Assembly (NCBI GenBank): GCA_024234815.1
Contig: JACKNO010000003.1
Span: 1-64,000 of the forward strand
DNA from: Pseudomonadales bacterium
GTDB lineage: Bacteria > Pseudomonadota > Gammaproteobacteria > Pseudomonadales > Halieaceae
Reading direction: 5' to 3'
DNA length: 64,000 bases
The notes under the pieces were generated by a model. The model ran no database searches and was not told the DNA's origin. It saw only the letters and a program-made list of their open reading frames with translations. A program made the position numbers and the translations under genes. This document shows, piece by piece, positions 1 to 8,238 of this stretch (positions are counted from its first letter, which is position 1; each line of letters opens with the position of its first letter).

Positions 1-38
1 TTACGAATCGTGGGGGTTGCCCCCGACCGAGGATGCGC

Positions 39-107
39 ATTATACGGATCGACCTTCCCCCTGCAAGGCCTTTTACAGAAATATTTCAGACTTTTTTCAG
101 GGCGGCA
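39..107 (-). promoter_or_regulatory. Strong rRNA-type sigma70 promoter with UP element, reading out of the window
   Basis: Read on the minus strand there is a -35 box TTGCAG (61-66), a 16-base spacer and a perfect -10 box TATAAT (39-44), followed by a GC-rich discriminator (GCGC). Just upstream of the -35 box (67-107) lies an A/T-rich stretch that looks like an UP element. This architecture is typical of rRNA and stable-RNA promoters. In Pseudomonas the pssA gene is followed by an rRNA operon, so an rrn operon just left of position 1 is my inference. A short G5/C5 hairpin (12-24) would lie in the early transcript. Confidence 0.6.
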
Positions 108-248
108 AAATACTGCTCAATTATCGACCAGAAGGCATGGGGAATGGCCCCGCCCGAGACCTGTCGGAACAGGTGCCACCAACGCTTGTTTGCACCCGCC
201 CGGGCGTTGCACGGGTAAGGAACGGTCTACCAGTTTAGTTGCTCCCGG

Positions 249-1115
249 TCAGCCCTGACGTTGCTTTCGCAGCTTATAGAACTGCGTCAACGGACCGGAG
301 GCCGCGTAAGCCAGGAATGAAAGCAGCAGTACTCTGGGCGGGTCAACGGTGACAAGACCGAAAATAAGCACCATCACGATCATTACGACAAAAGGTACCC
401 TGCTGCGAAAGTCGATGTTCTTGAAACTGTGGTAGGGAAAGTTAGCGATCATCAGAAACCCGGTAAGCGCCGTAAGAAGACCGACAAAAACCGACAGCTC
501 CCAGGGAAGCGCCTGCCCTACCCACCCCGCATCGTTGCATACCCATACCGAACTGGCGATGACGCTCGCCGCAGCCGGGCTCGCAAGGCCGGTAAAATAA
601 TTTTTGTCGGCACTGTCTATCTGGGTGTTGAACCGTGCCAAACGCAGGGCTGCGCAAGCCACATAGATGAAGGCGGCGCTCCAGCCAAACTTACCGAGGT
701 CTCCCAGACCCCAGCTGAACACGACCAGAGCCGGCGCAACACCAAAAGACACCATATCAGACAGGCTGTCGTACTCCGCTCCGAACTTGCTGGAAGTATG
801 GGTCAGCCGGGCAACGCGACCATCGAGGCCATCAAAAACCATGGCTACGAATATCGCAATGGGGGCGGCCTCGTAGTTTCCCCGCATAGCGGCAATTATT
901 GCGTAGAAGCCAGCAAACAAGGCACCCGTGGTAAACAGGTTGGGCAGAAGATAAATTCCGCGATGCCGAACAGTAAGCCCGTCTACCGACTCCTCCTCTT
1001 CGTGCTCGTCCACCAACAGGTCGAGACCCGGTGCAAGACCCACCTGCGGTCGCGTCGAATCATCGCCTGGAGACTGGGGCTCCTGCTGGCCAACACCTGA
1101 ATCCTGCTTGTCCAT
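249..1115 (-). CDS. pssA: CDP-diacylglycerol-serine O-phosphatidyltransferase
   Basis: Makes phosphatidylserine from CDP-diacylglycerol and serine, the first committed step to phosphatidylethanolamine, in the inner membrane. The CDP-alcohol phosphotransferase signature DG-x2-AR-x8-G-x3-D-x3-D is complete at about residues 98-120, and several hydrophobic helices follow. The protein is 288 residues, with an acidic N-terminal tail of about 50 residues before the first helix. I start it at the ATG at 1115 because AAGGTG lies at ribosome-binding distance; the frame stays open to 1166 without a better signal. It follows ilvY by 34 bases on the same strand, and the ilvC-pssA proximity is shared with Pseudomonas. 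Confidence 0.93.
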   Translation of the reverse strand: MDKQDSGVGQQEPQSPGDDSTRPQVGLAPGLDLLVDEHEEEESVDGLTVRHRGIYLLPNLFTTGALFAGFYAIIAAMRGNYEAAPIAIFVAMVFDGLDGRVARLTHTSSKFGAEYDSLSDMVSFGVAPALVVFSWGLGDLGKFGWSAAFIYVACAALRLARFNTQIDSADKNYFTGLASPAAASVIASSVWVCNDAGWVGQALPWELSVFVGLLTALTGFLMIANFPYHSFKNIDFRSRVPFVVMIVMVLIFGLVTVDPPRVLLLSFLAYAASGPLTQFYKLRKQRQG

Positions 1116-1149
1116 AAACACACCTTGCCAAAAATGCCCGCCCATTCTA

Positions 1150-2058
1150 TCAAACCCCGACGCCATAGGTCTGCCCTGCCACCTCCCACAAAGAATTTAC
1201 CAGTGGGCTCTGCAAACGCTGCCTGAGACTGCACAGACCGACAGTCAGGGGAGGCAGGCCATCCGGCACCGCAATCCGGCTGACGCTCTGCGCCATGCCG
1301 CTGGACTGCACCACCAGAGTCGGGGCTATCCCGACCCCCAGGCCCAGTCCCACCATGGCGACGATGGCCTCGTGACCTGCCACCTGTGCGTAGACGCGGG
1401 GGCGAATACCGCGCTCATGCAGCCATTTATCCAGGATGTCTTTCGTGATTCCGCGCTCGGGTACGATAAACGGGATACCCGCCCAGTCAAACCCCCCGGC
1501 GGCTGTTTCGCCCGCAAGTACCATCTGGCGCACGGCGCAGTCAGCAGTAGGGGCCCAGAATTCCAGAGGAGACTCCAGCAGAGGTAAAAACTCAAGCCTG
1601 CGGGGCAAATTTTGGGGGCGGCCACTGACTGCCACATCATCCTGACCAGCCAGAACGCGGCTGATGCCGTCGGCCTGATCACCGGTGTGCATCATGATTT
1701 CAACGGCAGGATGGGTCGATCTGAAAGCCTCCAGAATGGGCGCCAATACGCTGTAGGTCGCCGTGACTGAACAGTACAGGCTCACTTCACCCGCCAGCTC
1801 CGCGTCACTGCCGAGCCGGCGGCGCAATTGTTGCCACTCCGCAACCGAGCGCAGCGCGTACTCTCGAAACTCCAGGCCCGCCCTGGTGAGGGCCACACTG
1901 CGATTATCCCTTTCCAGCAGCGGCTGACCCAGCTCATCCTCCAGCCGCCGCACCGTCCTGCTCACGGCGGAGACACTCATATGAAGTATCTCCGCACTGC
2001 GGCTGAAGTTCAGCGTGTCGGCGACACAAATGAACACCGCAAGTGCCCGGCTATCCAT
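1150..2058 (-). CDS. ilvY: LysR-type transcriptional activator IlvY
   Basis: Activates the divergent ilvC gene in response to acetolactate or acetohydroxybutyrate, as known for E. coli IlvY. The 302-residue protein has an N-terminal winged helix-turn-helix (about residues 1-60, with the SVSAVSRTVRRLE recognition region) and a periplasmic-binding-like effector domain. Similarity to E. coli IlvY is visible across its length, for example the RDNRSVALT, CSVTATYS and GHEAIVAMVGLG stretches. The ATG at 2058 aligns with the E. coli start (MDLRDL); the frame extends to 2088 but would then run into the probable operator. It is divergent from ilvC with about 120 bases between the starts. Confidence 0.9.
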   Translation of the reverse strand: MDSRALAVFICVADTLNFSRSAEILHMSVSAVSRTVRRLEDELGQPLLERDNRSVALTRAGLEFREYALRSVAEWQQLRRRLGSDAELAGEVSLYCSVTATYSVLAPILEAFRSTHPAVEIMMHTGDQADGISRVLAGQDDVAVSGRPQNLPRRLEFLPLLESPLEFWAPTADCAVRQMVLAGETAAGGFDWAGIPFIVPERGITKDILDKWLHERGIRPRVYAQVAGHEAIVAMVGLGLGVGIAPTLVVQSSGMAQSVSRIAVPDGLPPLTVGLCSLRQRLQSPLVNSLWEVAGQTYGVGV

Positions 2059-2070
2059 ACACGCACCATG

Positions 2071-2086
2071 TTGCGAATTTGGCAAC
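2071..2086. promoter_or_regulatory. Candidate IlvY operator, first site
   Basis: The sequence TTGCGAATTTGGCAAC contains a TTGC...GCAA inverted repeat within the ilvY-ilvC divergent region. A related GAATTTGCAAAC sequence occurs at 2144-2155, closer to ilvC. LysR-type activators generally bind two such sites between divergent genes, so these are the natural candidates. No binding data are available and the exact spacing to the -35 box is not resolved. Confidence 0.45.
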
Positions 2087-2143
2087 ACAGTATTACCAAT
2101 ATAGCGTTTTACGCAAGTACTGCTTTAACGTATGGTGCACTCC

Positions 2144-2155
2144 GAATTTGCAAAC
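2144..2155. promoter_or_regulatory. Candidate IlvY operator, second site
   Basis: GAATTTGCAAAC repeats most of the sequence at 2074-2085 (GAATTTGGCAAC) and sits 22 bases before the ilvC start codon. Spacing of about 70 bases between the copies is about seven helical turns, which would place them on the same DNA face. Confidence 0.35.
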
Positions 2156-2177
2156 CCAACTACCGAGGAAGACCCCC

Positions 2178-3650
2178 ATGGGACAAAATTACTTCAATAC
2201 CCTGCCACTGCGCCTGCAACTCCAACAACTGGGGAAGTGCCGCTTTATGGATCGCTCAGAGTTTGCCGATGGGGTGGACAAGATCCGGGGTAAAAAAATG
2301 GTTATTGTGGGCTGCGGCGCCCAGGGGCTGAACCAGGGACTTAACCTGCGCGATAGCGGCCTGGACGTCTCCTACGCCCTGCGCGACAGCGCCATCGCCG
2401 AAAAACGCCAGTCCTGGAAGAACGCCAGCGAGAATGGCTTCACGGTCGGAACCTACGAAGAGTTGATTCCCGGCGCGGACATGGTGCTCAACCTCACACC
2501 GGACAAGCAGCACACCGCTGTGGTGAGCCAGATCATGCCGCTTATGAAGAAGGGCGCATGCCTGGCCTACTCCCATGGCTTCAATATAGTAGAGGAAGGC
2601 ATGAAAATCCGGGACGACATCACGGTCATCATGGTGGCGCCCAAGTGCCCGGGCACCGAGGTGCGCGAAGAGTACAAGCGCGGTTTCGGGGTACCCACCC
2701 TGATCGCCGTCCACACCGAAAATGACCCCAACGGTGAGGGACTGGAACTGGCCAAGGCGTACGCGGCCGGGACCGGCGGACACCGCGCTGGAGTACTGCA
2801 GTCATCCTTTATCGCCGAGGTTAAATCCGACCTTATGGGCGAACAGACAATCCTGTGCGGCATGCTGCAAACAGGCGCGATTCTGTGCTTTGACAAAATG
2901 GTCGAAAAAGGTATCGAGCCCGGCTATGCCTCCAAACTGATCCAGTACGGCTGGGAAACGGTCACTGAAGGCCTCAAGTACGGCGGCATCACCAATATGA
3001 TGGACCGGTTGTCCAACCCCGCAAAAGTCAGGGCTTTCCACCTGGCGCAGGAACTGAAAGACATCATGCGCCCGCTCTACGAGAAGCACCAGGACGATAT
3101 AATGACCGGGCACTTTTCGAAAACCATGATGGAAGACTGGGCAAACGATGATGCCAACCTGCTCAAATGGCGCGCGGCAACCGCGGAAACCGCTTTCGAA
3201 AAGGCAGGCAATACCCCGGCACAGATCGCTGAACAGGAGTACTACGACCACGGTATCCTGCTTGTCGCCATGATCAAGGCCGGAGTGGAGCTGGCTTTCG
3301 AGACCATGGTGTCGGCCGGCATCATCGCCGAGTCGGCCTACTATGAATCGCTGCACGAGACCCCATTGATCGCCAATACCATAGCGCGCAAAAAACTTTA
3401 CGAAATGAACGTTGTGATTTCAGACACTGCGGAGTACGGTTGCTACCTCTTCGACCATGCCTGTCGCCCCTTGCTGGCTGACTTCATGAGCAAGATCGAC
3501 ACCGACGTCATCGGCCGTGGCATCGAAGGAGACAATGGGGTGGATAACGCCGAACTGATCGCTGTCAATGAAGCGATTCGCACCCACCCCGTTGAAATCG
3601 TCGGGAAGACCTTGCGCGGCCATATGACGGCTATGAAACGCATCGTCTGA
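2178..3650 (+). CDS. ilvC: Ketol-acid reductoisomerase (NADP+), long class II form
   Basis: Converts acetolactate or acetohydroxybutyrate to the dihydroxy acids of valine and isoleucine synthesis, using NADPH and Mg2+. At 490 residues this is the long, E. coli-like class II enzyme with a duplicated helical C-terminal domain. The Rossmann motif GCGAQG is at about residues 45-50. I use the ATG at 2178, which has GAGGAAG upstream and matches the family N-terminus (MGQNYFNTL); the frame is open further upstream to 2043 but that part overlaps the regulatory region. It is transcribed divergently from ilvY and ends before a strong terminator. Confidence 0.97.
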   Translation: MGQNYFNTLPLRLQLQQLGKCRFMDRSEFADGVDKIRGKKMVIVGCGAQGLNQGLNLRDSGLDVSYALRDSAIAEKRQSWKNASENGFTVGTYEELIPGADMVLNLTPDKQHTAVVSQIMPLMKKGACLAYSHGFNIVEEGMKIRDDITVIMVAPKCPGTEVREEYKRGFGVPTLIAVHTENDPNGEGLELAKAYAAGTGGHRAGVLQSSFIAEVKSDLMGEQTILCGMLQTGAILCFDKMVEKGIEPGYASKLIQYGWETVTEGLKYGGITNMMDRLSNPAKVRAFHLAQELKDIMRPLYEKHQDDIMTGHFSKTMMEDWANDDANLLKWRAATAETAFEKAGNTPAQIAEQEYYDHGILLVAMIKAGVELAFETMVSAGIIAESAYYESLHETPLIANTIARKKLYEMNVVISDTAEYGCYLFDHACRPLLADFMSKIDTDVIGRGIEGDNGVDNAELIAVNEAIRTHPVEIVGKTLRGHMTAMKRIV

Positions 3651-3663
3651 ACGCGTTGTAGTC

Positions 3664-3764
3664 CCGGCTCAATATTCGAGCCGGAATGGTTATATAGCCG
3701 CCCGGAAGCGCGGGCGGCAGGAATCCACTGCTCGTCACTCCCTCGTGGCGGGCAGTGGTTTTTT
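3664..3764 (+). terminator. Tandem hairpins ending in an intrinsic terminator after ilvC
   Basis: Three hairpins follow ilvC in a row. The first is CCGGCTC/GAGCCGG at 3664-3684. The second pairs GCCGCCCG with CGGGCGGC, at about 3697-3718. The third pairs CCACTGC (3725-3731) with GCAGTGG (3752-3758) and is followed by six T residues (3759-3764), making it a classical Rho-independent terminator. The speA ribosome-binding site begins only a few bases later, so it separates ilvC from the polyamine genes. Confidence 0.85.
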
Positions 3765-3782
3765 GGTATTTAAGGACCGCAC

Positions 3783-5729
3783 ATGAAATCCGCATCGAAT
3801 GACAGGCCGCCACGTGGCGGCGCAACCCCCAACTGGGATGCTAACGACAGTGCCCAGCTGTACGGCATAAATTCCTGGGGCGCAGGCTATTTCAATGTTT
3901 CGGACGCTGGCGAAGTTCAGGTAAACGTCGACTTCGAGGGCAATCCCGTAGCGGTAAGCCTGATGGAGATCGTGCGCGGAATGCACGATCGCGGCCTGCA
4001 CATGCCCGCCGTCCTGCGTATCCGAAATCTGCTGGACCACCGTGTACAAGTTCTCAACACCGCGTTCGCAAAGGCGATAGAGGACGGCGGATATCGCAAC
4101 TGCTATCGCGGCGTCTACCCTATCAAGGTAAACCAACAGTGCCATGTGGTGGAGGAAATTGCCGATTACGGCCGCCAGTACAACCACGGCTTCGAGGCCG
4201 GCAGCAAGGCGGAGCTTATAATCGCCATGTCGCAACTGCGCGACTCCGAGGGGCTTATTATCTGCAATGGCTACAAGGATGCCGAGTTCATCGAGCTCGG
4301 CCTGTATGCAGTGCAGATGGGCATTCCGTGCTTTTTCGTGGTCGAAACCCTGTCGGAACTGCCCATTATCATCGAGCGCAGCCGCGCCCTGGGTATCGAA
4401 CCCCTTATCGGCGTTCGCATCAAGACAACCGTGGCAGTGGACGGCTACTGGAGCCAGGACAGCGGCGACAGGTCCATCTTCGGCCTGTCCACGGCCAGCC
4501 TGATGCGCCTGGTGGATGAGTTGCGGCAGGCGGAAATGCTGCACTGCCTGCGCCTGCTGCACTGCCACCTGGGGTCCCAGATCCCAAATATTCGCAATGT
4601 TCGCAGTGGCGTACTGGAGGCCTGTCGTTTCTATGCCGGACTGGTCGAAGAGGGCGCGCCAATGGGCCATATCGACCTTGGCGGAGGACTGGCGGTGGAC
4701 TACGAGGGTGCCAGCACCAACAGCACCCACAGCATGAATTACCGGCTGGACGAGTATTGCGTCAACATTGTTGAGAGTATTTGCGAAACGCTGGACCCAC
4801 TGGGCATTGACCACCCCGTCATCATCTCAGAATCAGGCCGCGCAACAGTCGCCTACTCTTCCATGCTGCTTTTCAATATCCTGAACGTTAGCAATAGCAT
4901 GCCGGTAACCACTCCTGGTGAACTGCCCGAAGACTGCGTCGAAATGCTGAAGAACCTGGACGGGATACAGGCCAGGCTATCCGTACAGAATATACAGGAA
5001 TGCTACAACGATGCGGTCTTTTATCGCGACGAGCTGCGTGAACTGTTTCATCACGGCCAGGCAACCCTGCGTGAAAGAGCGCTGGCAGAGAACATTTTTC
5101 TGGAGGTCGTGCACAGAATCACCTCGATGCTGCCTGAACTCAACCGGGTATCGCCAGAGTTACAACACCTGCAGGAGCAACTCTCGGACATCTACTACGG
5201 TAACTTCAGCCTGTTCCAGTCGCTGCCCGACATCTGGGCGATAGACCAGCTTTTCCCGATCATGCCCATTCACCGCCTTGACGAGAAACCGGGTCGCTCG
5301 GCCATACTGGCCGACCTCACCTGCGACTGTGATGGCAAGATCGACCGCTTTTCCACACCCGACGGGGAGCGCAATGTATTGCAGCTGCACGAGCTAAAAC
5401 AGGACGAGGAGTACTACCTTGGCGTATTCCTGGTCGGTGCCTACCAGGAAACCCTGGGAGACCTGCACAACCTGTTTGGTGACACCAATGTGGTCAATGT
5501 TGCGATTAACCCCGACGGCACTTTTGAGTTTGCCCGGGAATTTCACGGCGACAGCATTGCGGACGTGCTCAGTTATGTGGAGTACGAGCCCAAGCAACTG
5601 CAGGAAAATTTCCGTCTGGTCGCGGAAAAGGCAGTGCGCAGCGGCAAGATCAGCGTTGCCCAACGCAGCCGGATAGTGCAAGCTTTCCGGGAGAGTCTGC
5701 ACGGTTACACCTACTTTGAAAACCATTGA
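3783..5729 (+). CDS. speA: Biosynthetic arginine decarboxylase
   Basis: Decarboxylates arginine to agmatine using pyridoxal phosphate. The protein is 648 residues, normal for the SpeA fold-III family. The PLP lysine is about residue 115 in VYPIKVNQQ, the glycine-rich phosphate loop is IDLGGGLAVDYEG, and the CDCDGKID motif lies in the C-terminal part. AAGGA precedes the ATG. It heads a three-gene unit with a carboxynorspermidine dehydrogenase gene 26 bases downstream and nspC, so the agmatine presumably feeds putrescine for carboxyspermidine synthesis. The gene turning agmatine into putrescine is not in this window. Confidence 0.96.
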   Translation: MKSASNDRPPRGGATPNWDANDSAQLYGINSWGAGYFNVSDAGEVQVNVDFEGNPVAVSLMEIVRGMHDRGLHMPAVLRIRNLLDHRVQVLNTAFAKAIEDGGYRNCYRGVYPIKVNQQCHVVEEIADYGRQYNHGFEAGSKAELIIAMSQLRDSEGLIICNGYKDAEFIELGLYAVQMGIPCFFVVETLSELPIIIERSRALGIEPLIGVRIKTTVAVDGYWSQDSGDRSIFGLSTASLMRLVDELRQAEMLHCLRLLHCHLGSQIPNIRNVRSGVLEACRFYAGLVEEGAPMGHIDLGGGLAVDYEGASTNSTHSMNYRLDEYCVNIVESICETLDPLGIDHPVIISESGRATVAYSSMLLFNILNVSNSMPVTTPGELPEDCVEMLKNLDGIQARLSVQNIQECYNDAVFYRDELRELFHHGQATLRERALAENIFLEVVHRITSMLPELNRVSPELQHLQEQLSDIYYGNFSLFQSLPDIWAIDQLFPIMPIHRLDEKPGRSAILADLTCDCDGKIDRFSTPDGERNVLQLHELKQDEEYYLGVFLVGAYQETLGDLHNLFGDTNVVNVAINPDGTFEFAREFHGDSIADVLSYVEYEPKQLQENFRLVAEKAVRSGKISVAQRSRIVQAFRESLHGYTYFENH

Positions 5730-5755
5730 GTGTTGATGCAACAAGGAGTCAGGGA

Positions 5756-6976
5756 ATGTCCACAGTAGTTATTATTGGCGCCGGCGGCGTCGGAGCAGTC
5801 GTCGCACACAAATGCGCGCAACTGCCCGATGTGTTTCCCGATATCCTGCTGGCGAGCAGGACCGAGGCCAAGTGCCAGGCTATCGCTGCGCAGCTGAATC
5901 GCCCCATCCGCACAGCGCAGGTAGACGCCGACAATGTCCCGGAACTCGCCGCCCTGTTAAAGCGCGAACAACCGGAACTGGTTATCAACGTGGCACTGCC
6001 CTACCAGGACCTTACGATCATGGATGCCTGCCTCGAGGCAGGGGTGCACTACCTGGATACCGCTAATTACGAACCGAGGGATACCGCGAAGTTCGAGTAC
6101 AAATGGCAGTGGGCATACCAGGACAGATTCAAGCAGGCGGGACTGACCGCGTTACTTGGCAGCGGCTTCGACCCCGGCGCCACCAATATGTTTACCGCAT
6201 ACCTGGCCAAACATTACTTTGATGAAATACACGAGCTGGACATCATCGATGTCAACGGCGGCGATCACGGCTACCCCTTCGCGACCAACTTCAATCCGGA
6301 AATCAATATCCGGGAGGTCAGCGCCGAATGCCGCCACTGGGAGAATGGCGAGTTTGTCACCACCGCCCCGATGTCGAAGATGGCGCGCTTTGAATGCCCG
6401 GAAGAAGTCGGCGCCTTCAATATCTACCGTATGTACCACGAAGAACTGGAATCACTCAGTAAAAATTTCCCGGGCTTGCGGCGGGCCCAGTTCTGGATGA
6501 GTTTTTCCGACAATTATCTCAAACACCTCGAAGTGTTGGAGAATGTCGGCATGACCGGTATCGAACCCGTTGAATTCCAGGGGCAGCAGATTGTGCCTAT
6601 TCAATTTCTGGCCCGCCTCCTGCCAGACCCGTCCAGCCTTGGTCCGCGCACCAGGGGTAAAACCTGTATCGGCTGCATAGTACGCGGACTGAAGGACGGC
6701 AGGGAACGGGTCATGTATTTGTACAATATCTGTGACCACCAGGAGTGTTATCAGGAGGTCCAGTCCCAGGCCATTTCCTATACGACGGGCGTGCCCGCCA
6801 TGATCGGCGCGAAGATGATTGTACAGGGTATGTGGCGCCAGCCGGGTGTATGGAATATTGAGCAGTGCGATCCCGACCCCTTCATGGAGGATATGAATCG
6901 CTATGGTCTGCCGTGGAAGGTAGTCGAACTGGATCCCGGATTTACGCTGGACCTGGTCAAAGGCAAAGAGCTCTAG
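5756..6976 (+). CDS. Carboxynorspermidine/carboxyspermidine dehydrogenase (saccharopine dehydrogenase family)
   Basis: Predicted to condense aspartate semialdehyde with putrescine or diaminopropane and reduce the Schiff base with NADPH, giving carboxyspermidine or carboxynorspermidine. The 406-residue protein starts with a Rossmann motif GAGGVG (residues 8-13) and has the saccharopine dehydrogenase C-terminal domain. The ATG at 5756 has AAGGAG upstream; the frame is open to 5726 but that overlaps speA. The assignment over other saccharopine dehydrogenase paralogues rests on the adjacent nspC, nine bases downstream, and speA upstream. Confidence 0.88.
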   Translation: MSTVVIIGAGGVGAVVAHKCAQLPDVFPDILLASRTEAKCQAIAAQLNRPIRTAQVDADNVPELAALLKREQPELVINVALPYQDLTIMDACLEAGVHYLDTANYEPRDTAKFEYKWQWAYQDRFKQAGLTALLGSGFDPGATNMFTAYLAKHYFDEIHELDIIDVNGGDHGYPFATNFNPEINIREVSAECRHWENGEFVTTAPMSKMARFECPEEVGAFNIYRMYHEELESLSKNFPGLRRAQFWMSFSDNYLKHLEVLENVGMTGIEPVEFQGQQIVPIQFLARLLPDPSSLGPRTRGKTCIGCIVRGLKDGRERVMYLYNICDHQECYQEVQSQAISYTTGVPAMIGAKMIVQGMWRQPGVWNIEQCDPDPFMEDMNRYGLPWKVVELDPGFTLDLVKGKEL

Positions 6977-6985
6977 CCGCCGGAT

Positions 6986-8152
6986 ATGCAATTCACTGAT
7001 TTCAGCAAACTGGACCTGAGCCGCCTGCCCACCCCGTGCTTTGTGGTTGACGAGGTGGCCGTCGAACGCAATCTGCGAATTCTGCGAAAAGTCGCCGATG
7101 ACAGCGGCGCCAGGGTGCTGGCCGCCCTGAAAGCGTTCTCCATGTGGAGTCTTGCCCCGCTGGTTTCGCGTTACCTTGACGGCAGCTGTGCCAGCGGCCT
7201 GCACGAGGCTCGCCTGGGCAGCGAATTCTATGACGGCGAGGTTCATGTTTTCAGCGCCGCCTACAGCGAGGCTAATCTGCGTGAAATCCTGCCACTGGCT
7301 GACCACGTGGTGTTCAACAGCTGCAGCCAGTGGTCACGCTTTCAACCGCTCCTGAAAGAAGCCCGGCTACAGCGGCCGCAGCTCAAGTTCGGGCTGCGAA
7401 TCAATCCCGAGCACTCAGAGGGCGCCGTCCCCATTTACGACCCCTGTGCGCCGGGCTCGCGCCTGGGCATTGTGCTTTCGCAATTGGATGAAAGCCAACT
7501 GGAGGGCATCAGCGGGCTGCACTTTCACACCCTTTGCGAACAGGACTTCCCGCCGCTGCAGCGCACCCTGGATGCGGTGGAGGAGAAGTTCGGGCACCTG
7601 CTGGCGAAAATGGAGTGGGTGAATTTCGGTGGCGGACATCACATCAGCCGCCCCGGTTACCAACTGGATGAACTTGTATCGAGAATTCGCTCGTTCAGCG
7701 AAAAATACGGCGTGCAGGTTTACCTCGAACCGGGGGAGGCCGTGGCCATAGGCAGCGGTGTACTGGTTGCCGAAGTCCTGGACCTGACCTGGAACGGCCT
7801 GGACCAGGCTATTCTGGACATATCTGCAACCTGCCACATGCCTGACACCCTGGAAATGCCCTATCGCCCGGACATTATCGGCGCGGGAGAAGCCACCGAA
7901 CTGGCCCACACTTACAGGCTCGGAGGGCTCACCTGCCTGGCCGGAGACGTTATAGGGGATTACAGCTTCGCCGAGCCTCTAAGAGTTGGCCAGCGTCTGG
8001 TGTTTGGCGATATGGCGCACTACACAATGGTGAAAACATCCACCTTCAATGGCACGCTGCTGCCCGCCATCGCCATCTGGAATTCCCTGACAAACGAACT
8101 GGAGATCGTTCGGGAATTTGACTATACGGATTTTCGGAATCGCCTGTCCTGA
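6986..8152 (+). CDS. nspC: Carboxynorspermidine/carboxyspermidine decarboxylase
   Basis: PLP enzyme of the alanine racemase/ornithine decarboxylase fold that decarboxylates carboxyspermidine to spermidine or carboxynorspermidine to norspermidine. The 388-residue protein shows the PLP lysine at about residue 49 (AALKAF), the GGGHH phosphate loop region, the EPGEA segment and the catalytic GDVIGDYSF cysteine-loop equivalent. It follows the dehydrogenase gene closely and completes the alternative spermidine pathway. There is no speD or speE in the window. No obvious T-rich terminator follows; the next gene is convergent at 8239. Confidence 0.93.
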   Translation: MQFTDFSKLDLSRLPTPCFVVDEVAVERNLRILRKVADDSGARVLAALKAFSMWSLAPLVSRYLDGSCASGLHEARLGSEFYDGEVHVFSAAYSEANLREILPLADHVVFNSCSQWSRFQPLLKEARLQRPQLKFGLRINPEHSEGAVPIYDPCAPGSRLGIVLSQLDESQLEGISGLHFHTLCEQDFPPLQRTLDAVEEKFGHLLAKMEWVNFGGGHHISRPGYQLDELVSRIRSFSEKYGVQVYLEPGEAVAIGSGVLVAEVLDLTWNGLDQAILDISATCHMPDTLEMPYRPDIIGAGEATELAHTYRLGGLTCLAGDVIGDYSFAEPLRVGQRLVFGDMAHYTMVKTSTFNGTLLPAIAIWNSLTNELEIVREFDYTDFRNRLS

Positions 8153-8238
8153 AAACGGGTGGGGGCCGCAGCAGCACATGCCTGGACTCCCACGGCGCGG
8201 CTCACTGATCTTCCGCGTAAAACTATTCAAGGTGGCAC

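Noticed and set aside
3735..4814. A 359-codon minus-strand frame opposite speA
   Set aside because: It lies entirely within the speA coding region, and its protein has the Val/Ala/Gln/His-rich composition of an antisense frame in GC-rich DNA with no family resemblance.
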